From: CAJBVG01 sp943360385 | GTDB taxonomy: Bacteria > Bacteroidota > Bacteroidia > Sphingobacteriales > Sphingobacteriaceae | Assembly (NCBI GenBank): GCA_943360385.1 | Contig: CALRIM020000037.1 | Location: 1-21,683, forward strand | Reading direction: 5' to 3' | DNA length: 21,683 bases | Part shown: piece after piece, positions 14,926 to 21,683 of the stretch | Layout: every line of letters begins with the position of its first letter | How positions within the stretch are numbered: position 1 is the first letter of the stretch | Translations under genes and position numbers: made by a program | The notes under the pieces: model-generated | Told to the model about the DNA's origin: nothing | The model's input: only the letters and a program-made list of their open reading frames with translations | The model's database searches: none

Positions 14926-16671
14926 TTACTCGAAATAAAACTCTACTCTCCTATTTTGTTGATGCTCCAATTCGGTACATATTACACCATTCTCACACTT
15001 ATTTACCATTCGAGTTAAGCCTAATCCTTTTGCAGAAATTCTATCTTTTTTAATGCCATTTGTAACTAAATAATTATAAGTAATCTTCGCACGTTTATTC
15101 GATAAATTCATATTGTATTTTGCAGAACCTCTTTCATCACAATGGGCTGTCATTTTAATTTTCGACAGTGGATTTTCATTCATGTAAACTACAATACTAT
15201 CTAGGTAAGTAGCCGCATTTTCTCTTAGATCATACTTGTCAAAATCGAAATAAATAAAATGTTGAATTAATACGGATGGATTAAATGCAATTGGTGCAGG
15301 CGGGATAATTATCGGAGGAGGTGCTATTACCATTACTGGTGGTAAAATTTTATCTTTTCTATAACCAATTGTATAAATAGAAGCCACTAATTTCTTATCA
15401 ACAATATCTCTATTGGTATTGAAGTAAAAAATATCAGCATCACCTTTACTGTTTAATGTTCTATTAGAACTTATGTACCCTGCTTTTTCAAATTGAGTAA
15501 ACAAAATACCATAATCATCAAACGAAGAATTTATAGGTGTTTTCATTGGTATAGCTTTCTGATAGTAATCATTAAAACAGATAGAAATACAAATATCCAT
15601 TCCACCAAAACCTTGGTAACCATCACTTGCGAAATAAAAATTACCAACCGAATCTAGCATCGGAAATTTCTCCCTATTAAATGTATTTATATTTGGCCCC
15701 ATGTTTACTGGCTTAGCCCATTCAGCACCTTGTTTTTTACAATAGTAAATATCCGTTTGTCCATATCCACCGGGCATATCCGAAACAAAATACAATGTTG
15801 AACCATCTTTACTTAAAAATGGATTAGCTACAGAAAAAGTATCATTGTTATAAGCAAACTCCTCAGATTTTGTCCACTCTCCCTCTTTAATGGTTGAAAT
15901 AAAAATCTGATTACGTTCTACATTCAGTGTTCTTTTCATTTTCCCTTTAAGTGTTTTATCCACTCTAGAAACGTAAATACTATCATAGTTTGCAGAGAAA
16001 CATGCAGGGCCATCATGGTATTTTTTATTGTTTTTCTTTCCTCCAAATGGAGCGATTTTTTCGAATGCTAATTTATCGTTAGTAGATTTTGCATAATATA
16101 AATCAAGGTAATTTGCACCTGTCCAGCTATAAATTTTAGAATGACCAGATGTTTTCCTTGCAGTTGTGTAAACAATTCCATCTTTATATTTTACAGGACT
16201 ATAATCTGCATTTTCAGAATTCAATTGTGCAACATTTTCTACTTTAATAGTTTCATCCCATGCATGGTCGTCTTTTATAATATCCATTGAAGAATAATAA
16301 AAATTACCTCTAGCATCATTGGGTACTAGTTCGGCATACTTTCTGAAAGCTATTTTTGCTTCCTCATTTTTACCATTATTTTTCAATACTTGTCCGTAGT
16401 TTAAATAAAACTCAGCATTTTTATACGTACCATAAGCGTTCACCTTATCATATGCTGCTTGTTCCAATTGCTTGTAACTATTCATCATTCGATAGCTCTC
16501 TCCAAGTTTAAAATAAACATCTGCGCTCGGATTTTTCTCAGCTTCCTTTTTATATAATTCAGATGCTTTAAAGTATTCCCAATTGTTAAATAAACGATCG
16601 GCTTTTTTTGTATTCGCAAATGCCGTTGTAAAAAACAAGCTGGCAAGTAATACATAGTATATTTTTTTCAT
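14926..16671 (-). CDS. OmpA-family protein with TPR and PD40 repeats (T9SS partner)
   Basis: A 581-residue periplasmic or outer-membrane-associated protein. Signal peptide 1-19; TPR-like helices (about 22-120; DVYFKLGESYRMM, AKIAFRKYAELVPND); WD40-like PD40 strands (about 150-420) with DGSTLYFVSDMPGGYGQTDI and FYFASDGYQGFGGMDI; and an OmpA C-terminal peptidoglycan-binding domain (about 465-581) with YFDFDKYDLRENA, AHCDERGSAKYNMNLSNKRA and HQQNRRVEFYFE. The conserved Asp and Arg that hold diaminopimelate are present. The same four-part build occurs in PorE and in proteins paired with PorP/SprF, which tie T9SS outer-membrane machinery to the cell wall. It lies 20 bp after the PorP/SprF gene, which supports a joint role. 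It has no lipobox, unlike PorE. Confidence 0.88.
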   Translation of the reverse strand: MKKIYYVLLASLFFTTAFANTKKADRLFNNWEYFKASELYKKEAEKNPSADVYFKLGESYRMMNSYKQLEQAAYDKVNAYGTYKNAEFYLNYGQVLKNNGKNEEAKIAFRKYAELVPNDARGNFYYSSMDIIKDDHAWDETIKVENVAQLNSENADYSPVKYKDGIVYTTARKTSGHSKIYSWTGANYLDLYYAKSTNDKLAFEKIAPFGGKKNNKKYHDGPACFSANYDSIYVSRVDKTLKGKMKRTLNVERNQIFISTIKEGEWTKSEEFAYNNDTFSVANPFLSKDGSTLYFVSDMPGGYGQTDIYYCKKQGAEWAKPVNMGPNINTFNREKFPMLDSVGNFYFASDGYQGFGGMDICISICFNDYYQKAIPMKTPINSSFDDYGILFTQFEKAGYISSNRTLNSKGDADIFYFNTNRDIVDKKLVASIYTIGYRKDKILPPVMVIAPPPIIIPPAPIAFNPSVLIQHFIYFDFDKYDLRENAATYLDSIVVYMNENPLSKIKMTAHCDERGSAKYNMNLSNKRAKITYNYLVTNGIKKDRISAKGLGLTRMVNKCENGVICTELEHQQNRRVEFYFE

Positions 16672-16687
16672 GATTGTTAATTTTAGA

Positions 16688-16704
16688 TAGATTAAAAGAA
16701 TCTA
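16688..16704 (-). other. Small dyad across the porP/sprF stop codon
   Basis: TAGATT-N5-AATCTA surrounds the stop codon (16692-16694) of the PorP/SprF gene, just before the OmpA-family gene. It is AT-rich and short and could stabilise the 3' end of that message, or be chance. Confidence 0.25.
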
Positions 16705-17642
16705 GGGTTCGACATTTTAGTTTTAACTCCACTGATATCAAAACCTAACATAAATTCGTGGGTTCCGCTATTATATGCTCCGGTTCTGTTTAAGTAATAA
16801 TCGTAAGAATAACCTAAGCTAAACTGTTGGGTAATTTGAAATTGTACAATACCAATAAGCATGTTATCAAATCCAGTAATATCTATACGTTTACCAGTTC
16901 TAAACCCAGCTCCTACAAATAATTTTTGATACAAAATAACAGTAGCATCTAACTCTCCAATTACTGGAGCAGATTTTACATATTTTAATAATACAGATGG
17001 TCTTATATCTACATTCTTAGATACCGGAACTACTATACCAGAAGTAACATAAAACTGGCGAGTAAATTTTGCCATATCTGCACCTGGACTATTAGTAAGA
17101 TCGAATTTAGATTCGAGCAAATGATTTGCACTTAAACCAGCATAAAATCTAGTTTTATATAAATACAAACCAGCACTTGCATCTGGCACCCAACTAGAAG
17201 CAGCATTCCCTGCAAAAGCAGGATCTGCGTCGTTATCAATATTAATTTTATCCCAATCTATTCGAACATTATTCATCATTCCAGAAATTCCTAATGATAA
17301 TTTTGTGCTTCTATTAATTGGTAGATGATACGCGTATGTTAATTTCAATCCAGTATTTTTCATCGGACCTATAACATCATTATACACCTGCAAACCTAAT
17401 CCAACTTTCGAATTTGGAATAGCACTATGTACAGTTAACGATTGTGTTGTTGGAGCGTCTGTCATCCCAATCCATTGGCTTCTATGCACCAATGATCCCG
17501 AAAACGTTTCTCTACTTCCTGCATACCCAGAGTTTATATATACTGGGTTAAAGAAGTACATAGAGAATCCAGCATCTTGTTGCGCTTGAGCGGTTAGAGA
17601 TAAGAAACCTATGATGATGGTTATTATATATTTATTTTTCAT
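16692..17642 (-). CDS. PorP/SprF-family T9SS outer-membrane protein
   Basis: A 316-residue protein with signal peptide (1-20) and the family start QQDAGFSMYFFNPVYINSGYAGS, then VHRSQWIGM and the recurring beta strands of a 14-strand barrel, for example GLQVYNDVIGPMKNTGLKLT. The closing region SLGYSYDYYLNRTGAYNSG and THEFMLGFDI is also typical. In Flavobacterium johnsoniae SprF is needed for the surface display of the type B protein SprB, and each PorP/SprF copy tends to sit beside its client gene. Here it lies 28 bp after the large adhesin gene and before a second type B gene, so it likely serves one or both. The family assignment is firm; the client pairing is inference. Confidence 0.92.
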   Translation of the reverse strand: MKNKYIITIIIGFLSLTAQAQQDAGFSMYFFNPVYINSGYAGSRETFSGSLVHRSQWIGMTDAPTTQSLTVHSAIPNSKVGLGLQVYNDVIGPMKNTGLKLTYAYHLPINRSTKLSLGISGMMNNVRIDWDKINIDNDADPAFAGNAASSWVPDASAGLYLYKTRFYAGLSANHLLESKFDLTNSPGADMAKFTRQFYVTSGIVVPVSKNVDIRPSVLLKYVKSAPVIGELDATVILYQKLFVGAGFRTGKRIDITGFDNMLIGIVQFQITQQFSLGYSYDYYLNRTGAYNSGTHEFMLGFDISGVKTKMSNPRFF

Positions 17643-17670
17643 TTGAATATTTTTAATGTTATGTGCCTAA

Positions 17671-20325
17671 TTATCTTTTGATAAATACCCAGCCTTGTTT
17701 ATCTATTCCACTATAATTTATATGATAGAAATAAGACCCATCGGGTAATTCATCGCCTTTCATATTTTTACCTGTAAACACATTATTTAAATTATCATAA
17801 TCTGTTCCTCTCCACACTTCACTTCCCCATCTATTAATAATTAAAACACTATTACTAGGGAATAAACTTAGAATTGGAATTCTCCAGAAATCATTATATC
17901 CATCGCCGTTTGGAGAAAATCCATTAAAGAATTCGAGATCGAAAAAAGGATTAACTGTTACACGAACTGTATCTGTATTTATACAACCAGTATTTGTATT
18001 GGTAACTGTTAACGTATAGGTAATGGGTAATACTGGATTTGCATTTACCTGTGCGGTGTTAGTTTGATCTAAATTAGTAGACGGACTCCAAGAATAGGTA
18101 AATCCAACCAGCTCTGATTCGCCTAATAGCACAGACTGTCCAGCAATAATTGTAGTATCATTCCCTGCGTTTGCATACGGTAAAGCATTTACAATAAGTG
18201 TAATGTTTACTGTACTATCACATCCGAATTGGCTGCTAAAATTATCAATATATGTAGCGGCTAATTTTCTGTAAACTCCATTTATTAAAATACTGTCACC
18301 CTCACAAATAGATGCATTTAAATTAGTTGTAAAGATTGGATGTACAAGTAAATTAGTGTTGATAATACTATCACAAGTAAACTGACCAATTAACGTATCC
18401 GAATAAACACCCTGAAGTTTACGAAACTGACCTGCAAGGAAAATACTATCGCCTTGACATATTGCGGTATTAGCATTCGTAATAAATATTGGATGAACTA
18501 ATAAGTCTGTATTTATGATACTATCGCAAGTAAATTGACTGATTAATGTATCTGAATAAAGACCTGGAAGTTTACGAAACTCACCAGCAAGGAAAATACT
18601 ATCCCCTTGGCATATTTCTGCATTTCTATTGGTAATAGGAATTGGATTTACTTGTAAATTAGTTGCAATAACACTATCGCAACCTTTAATAGTATTTAAA
18701 CTATCGGTATAAATTCCTGGTATTTTACGAAATGCACCAGCAAGAAAAATACTATCCCCTTGGCAAATTGCAGCATTTAAATTAAAATTATAAGAAGGAA
18801 ATGAAATTACAGTAATTACATTAGAGGTATCTTTTTTGCCACAATCGTTTGTACCTATAACAGAGTAATTTCCGGCACTGTAAACCATAATAGATTGAGT
18901 GGTATCGCCATTACTCCATAAATAATTAATATTTGCACTTGCCACTAACTGTAAAGAATCTCCTGTACACAACTCTGTTCCACCCGTAATTAACATTGGT
19001 GTTCCACCACCAGGTGTAATGATATCTAAATCGGTTACAATAATTGCACCTCCATTAGTAAATGCTCTTCCTTCTAAATTACAACTATTAAGTGTAATAG
19101 CGCCAGTAGCAACAATAGTACCCACCATATTAGAACTTCCTAATACAGTAACTAAACCGTCTACTGCCCAAAAAACATTTTTAGATTGTGCTCCTCCTCT
19201 TAAAACTATATTCGAAAAAGTTGCTGTTGTAAATGCTCCATTTATAATAAAAACAAATACTGCATCAGGCGAACCTTGAGCATCTAAAAAAATAGTATCT
19301 ACTAAATGGGTAGCTGAACCAAAACAATAAACATGAGGGGTTAAAACCTGACTATGACCAAATGCTGCAGGGTCGAACATATCGATATCGCAACCCATTC
19401 CTGTAAGCGTGGTATATAAAGTACCAATGGCACCAGTTCCAGCAGCAGTCATCGGATCTGGTATGTAGTGAATAGAATCTACAAACAATGGATTAAATCC
19501 TGTTACAGGTCCATTATTAGTTCCAACATGTCCACCAATATGTGTAATACCTGTATTGGTTAACTGACCTACTCCTGTTAACAAAGAGAAACAAGCAGCA
19601 GCACCTAATGGTGGAGCTGTTGGCCCAATTAATGGAGCAACTCCACATCCTAATGGAGCAGAAGCTACAGTTGAAGAAACTTGTATTGCACCAGAAATAG
19701 AGTAAGCTCTTCCTTCTAATTTACATCCTGTCGCTAATCCAATTGCACCGTCGCAAAAGAAATTTCCTTTTAGTGTTACACCTGTTCCAGTGTTTAATGC
19801 ACCTCCAATTCTCCAGAAAATATTACACGCTTGTGCACCATTAATTAAAGTAATTTTTGCTGCTGGATCAGCGCTCATTGCAGCACTAATTTTTATAACA
19901 AAACAAGCATTGGAAATATTTAATCCATCGAGTATTAACTCACCAACAAGCGTACTTGCAATTGTTTGTTCATACACACCAGGTGTTAATATTAATCCAT
20001 TACCAAACAAAACTGGTAAAACAGCTGTAGTTGGTTGTGTACCTAATGAAATATAATTCGCGGTAACGCTAGCGGTTGTTGCTACGTTTTGAGCAGCACC
20101 ATCGCGAAACTGTCCGTTAATATTTCCAAATCCAGTACTTGAACCTGCGCTTGTCCCAACATCACCAGTAATGAATGAAGTACCTGTATTTCCAACAGGT
20201 CCAGGTATAGAGAACAATACAAATTTTGCAGATGCTCCTAAGGGTACTGGTGTTTGTGCTATTCCAACAAATGGAAGTAATAACACTAGTAGTACAACGA
20301 ATTGAAATCGTTTAAAAATTTTCAT
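17671..20325 (-). CDS. Large T9SS type B adhesin with two DUF3494 ice-binding-type domains
   Basis: An 884-residue secreted protein. Order: signal peptide (1-23); DUF3494 domain 1 (about 27-222; GTSFITGDVGTSAG, LTPGVYEQ, ILDGLNISNACFVIKI, NIFWRIGGALNTG); DUF3494 domain 2 (about 237-435; NTGITHIGGHVGTNNG, VLTPHVYCFG, NVFWAVDGLVTVLG); a PKD/Ig-like unit (about 445-507); four repeats of 51 residues with cysteines at 521/549, 572/600, 623/651 and 674/702 and the motif CQGDSIFLAG; a PKD-like unit (about 715-793); and the type B sorting domain (797-884; FFNGFSPNGDGYNDFW to GWVFIKR). DUF3494 is the fold of bacterial ice-binding proteins but also occurs in adhesins with no ice activity. It heads the operon, upstream of PorP/SprF. 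Location: cell surface. Confidence 0.9.
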   Translation of the reverse strand: MKIFKRFQFVVLLVLLLPFVGIAQTPVPLGASAKFVLFSIPGPVGNTGTSFITGDVGTSAGSSTGFGNINGQFRDGAAQNVATTASVTANYISLGTQPTTAVLPVLFGNGLILTPGVYEQTIASTLVGELILDGLNISNACFVIKISAAMSADPAAKITLINGAQACNIFWRIGGALNTGTGVTLKGNFFCDGAIGLATGCKLEGRAYSISGAIQVSSTVASAPLGCGVAPLIGPTAPPLGAAACFSLLTGVGQLTNTGITHIGGHVGTNNGPVTGFNPLFVDSIHYIPDPMTAAGTGAIGTLYTTLTGMGCDIDMFDPAAFGHSQVLTPHVYCFGSATHLVDTIFLDAQGSPDAVFVFIINGAFTTATFSNIVLRGGAQSKNVFWAVDGLVTVLGSSNMVGTIVATGAITLNSCNLEGRAFTNGGAIIVTDLDIITPGGGTPMLITGGTELCTGDSLQLVASANINYLWSNGDTTQSIMVYSAGNYSVIGTNDCGKKDTSNVITVISFPSYNFNLNAAICQGDSIFLAGAFRKIPGIYTDSLNTIKGCDSVIATNLQVNPIPITNRNAEICQGDSIFLAGEFRKLPGLYSDTLISQFTCDSIINTDLLVHPIFITNANTAICQGDSIFLAGQFRKLQGVYSDTLIGQFTCDSIINTNLLVHPIFTTNLNASICEGDSILINGVYRKLAATYIDNFSSQFGCDSTVNITLIVNALPYANAGNDTTIIAGQSVLLGESELVGFTYSWSPSTNLDQTNTAQVNANPVLPITYTLTVTNTNTGCINTDTVRVTVNPFFDLEFFNGFSPNGDGYNDFWRIPILSLFPSNSVLIINRWGSEVWRGTDYDNLNNVFTGKNMKGDELPDGSYFYHINYSGIDKQGWVFIKR
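18155..18790 (-). repeat. Four 153-bp repeats coding for Cys-paired domains of the adhesin
   Basis: Four 51-residue units with conserved ICQGDSIFLAG, GxYxDTL and CDS motifs are encoded in tandem. Units two and three (protein residues about 570-620 and 621-671) are almost identical, while the first and fourth have diverged, so the central pair is the newest. Two cysteines per unit, 28 residues apart, could form a disulfide. Confidence 0.8.
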
Positions 20326-20437
20326 AATAAATAGTTTATTTGATTGACACTTTAGGTCATATCAAAAGTCTACTTATTATTTTTACTAGCGTTATACAAA
20401 TAAATCTGTGTTTTATATAATTCACATATTTAATCCC

Positions 20438-20486
20438 ACTACTCAGTACCCATTACTCATTACTCACTACTCATTACTCATTACTA
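20438..20486. repeat. Perfect-period heptamer array (ATTACTC)
   Basis: Seven 7-base units in a row: ACTACTC, AGTACCC, ATTACTC, ATTACTC, ACTACTC, ATTACTC, ATTACTA. The last contains the stop codon (plus strand CTA at 20484-20486) of the gene to the right. The rest of this 158-bp gap (20326-20437) should hold the promoter of the surface operon; I see no full match to TAnnTTTG there. Confidence 0.88.
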
Positions 20487-21683
20487 TTTTATAATGTCTA
20501 TCGTTCCATTCTGCGATCTAGCTCTCGACTCAAGTGTATAGAAGTAAGTTCCTGAACCTAATCCGTCTGCTTTCCATTCGAATTCAGGATTAGTAGATTC
20601 AAAAACTATTTTACCCCATCTATTAAATATTGTAAACTTAAATCCTGGGTCGCAATACACTTTGTATTGATTGATGATGCTATACGTATCATTAATCTTA
20701 TCATCATTCGGGCTGAATACATTTGGAATTGGATTTGTTAAATCTGTATTCGGTATTACTTTAAATTTAATTGTAAATCCTTCTTCTGGTGTTTTACATG
20801 GAGGGTTAGATGTTGTAAAGAATACGGTATAGGCACTATCTCTTATTTGATCGCAACTTGTTTCCCATTTAAACGTTGCATGTCCTTCTCCAGAAGTTGT
20901 GGTTTGTTCAAACCTTGCAAAGTTGCCCGGTATTCCTCCATACACATCACCAGTAGATCCTATTAGAATAGAATCTCCTCCCATAAAACTGCTAGAAGTT
21001 AAATTCAAATTAAATTTCTCTCCAGCTACTAATTCTATTGTTGTATCTCTTCCTGATGTGAAATTAGGAGCCAAGTTTGGATTTCTAAGAACATATAATT
21101 TGAATGTATGACGTGCTGAATCTTGAGGATTTCTACATGCACCATCCCACGCTCCTACTTTTATTAAATACGGTTCATCGCGAATTAAACTACAATCTCC
21201 AAACCAACTCATAGTAGTCTTTAATGTATCTGCACCTAATCCATTTACCCTTGAAACTACTGGTTTCGGTAAATTAAATGGGACATTGGTATACACAGTA
21301 TCCATTGTTATGTACTCACCAATAGTTGTATCTAATACTGTTAAATCTATATTATAAGTTTCACCTGCATAAATCGTATCTACGGTTTCTGCTAAATTGG
21401 TAAAGGTAAATTTAGGAGTATAATTTGCTCGTTCTCGAACAGTAATATTAAACGTTAAGATATTTTTTTCCGGATTCACACACTCATTATCTCTTGCTAC
21501 TACTCTTGCTATATAGGGTGTAGTTCTAATATCCAAACATGTTGTATTCCAATTTAATTCTGCGCGTGCAGAATCTTTGCCTGCTGCTGGTACTACAAAG
21601 GCTATGTTTTGTACTACCGATGGATTCGCAATTTCTGATGTTTGATCTAAGGTAATGTACACCGAATCGAATCGTTGATTGGT
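20484..21683 (-). CDS. Large T9SS type B surface protein, C-terminal part (5' end outside window)
   Basis: The frame stays open to the right edge; the GTG at 21660-21662 is internal (upstream residues read NQRFDS), so about 400 C-terminal residues are seen. They hold about three cadherin- or Ig-like repeats of around 100-110 residues, each with an acidic strand and a pair of cysteines in motifs such as WNTTCLDIRTTPYIARV, WFGDCSLIRDEPYLIKVGAWD and WETSCDQIRDSAYTVFF. A shorter type B sorting domain ends the protein: NVFSPNDDKINDTYSI, IFNRWGKIVFES, LGSGTYFYTLESR. It is probably a very long adhesin like SprB or related gliding-motility proteins. It is on the same strand as the surface operon and 158 bp upstream of it, so it could be read into the operon, but that gap contains an array and no clear terminator. 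Confidence 0.85.
   Translation of the reverse strand, partial: TNQRFDSVYITLDQTSEIANPSVVQNIAFVVPAAGKDSARAELNWNTTCLDIRTTPYIARVVARDNECVNPEKNILTFNITVRERANYTPKFTFTNLAETVDTIYAGETYNIDLTVLDTTIGEYITMDTVYTNVPFNLPKPVVSRVNGLGADTLKTTMSWFGDCSLIRDEPYLIKVGAWDGACRNPQDSARHTFKLYVLRNPNLAPNFTSGRDTTIELVAGEKFNLNLTSSSFMGGDSILIGSTGDVYGGIPGNFARFEQTTTSGEGHATFKWETSCDQIRDSAYTVFFTTSNPPCKTPEEGFTIKFKVIPNTDLTNPIPNVFSPNDDKINDTYSIINQYKVYCDPGFKFTIFNRWGKIVFESTNPEFEWKADGLGSGTYFYTLESRARSQNGTIDIIK

Noticed and set aside
20326..20437. Promoter of the surface operon
   Set aside because: Several TTTG words exist on the minus strand but none has TA two bases before it with a TTG at the right distance, so no site is annotated, though a promoter is expected here.
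21660..21662. GTG as start of the right-most surface protein
   Set aside because: The frame continues to the window edge with plausible residues, and the protein has no signal peptide here, so the gene runs out of the window.

Overview
The window comes from an AT-rich Bacteroidota genome, probably a free-living member of the Flavobacteriales/Chitinophagales kind. The evidence is: type B sorting domains of the type IX secretion system (T9SS) in three proteins, a PorP/SprF protein next to an OmpA-type PD40 protein, promoter elements of the Bacteroidota type (TTG then TAnnTTTG), and short heptamer arrays between genes. I cannot name the species. No rRNA, tRNA, CRISPR or insertion sequence was seen, and no gene-free stretch exceeds about 210 bases.

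Left part (1-5700). A multi-PAS sensor runs in from the left edge and ends in a histidine-kinase-like dimerisation segment with no ATPase domain. It is followed by a small lipoprotein gene with a good promoter and a strong terminator. On the minus strand lie a sulfide:quinone-oxidoreductase-like flavoprotein with an activator-like dyad in its promoter, a second lipoprotein, and a stand-alone NAD(P)H-hydrate dehydratase. An AraC-type regulator with a metal-binding-like N-terminal domain is divergent from that last gene.

Middle part (5700-8700). On the plus strand are a degenerate cupin, a coiled-coil lipoprotein and a compact cluster: an outer-membrane beta-barrel, a ferredoxin-reductase-like flavoprotein, a YtxH protein and a small hydrophobic protein. 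It looks like an envelope or stress cluster. Its terminator lies inside the 3' end of the convergent glycosyltransferase gene.

Right part (8720-20325, minus strand) is the most interesting. Seven genes are packed with gaps of 28, 20, 9 and 1 bp and then two 4-bp overlaps. In transcription order they are: a large T9SS adhesin with two DUF3494 (ice-binding-type) domains; PorP/SprF; an OmpA/PD40/TPR lipoprotein-like anchor protein; a minimal T9SS type B protein; a collagen-like protein with 175 Gly-X-Y triplets and a C-terminal trimer domain like that of Bacillus BclA; a GH130 enzyme; and a two-domain GT4 glycosyltransferase. My reading is that this operon builds a cell-surface structure: secreted adhesins, their dedicated outer-membrane partner, a long threonine-rich collagen-like filament, and cytosolic enzymes that could make or trim its glycans. 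The operon order and domains are seen; the joint function is inference. Beyond it, at the right edge, is the 3' part of another large T9SS type B surface protein.
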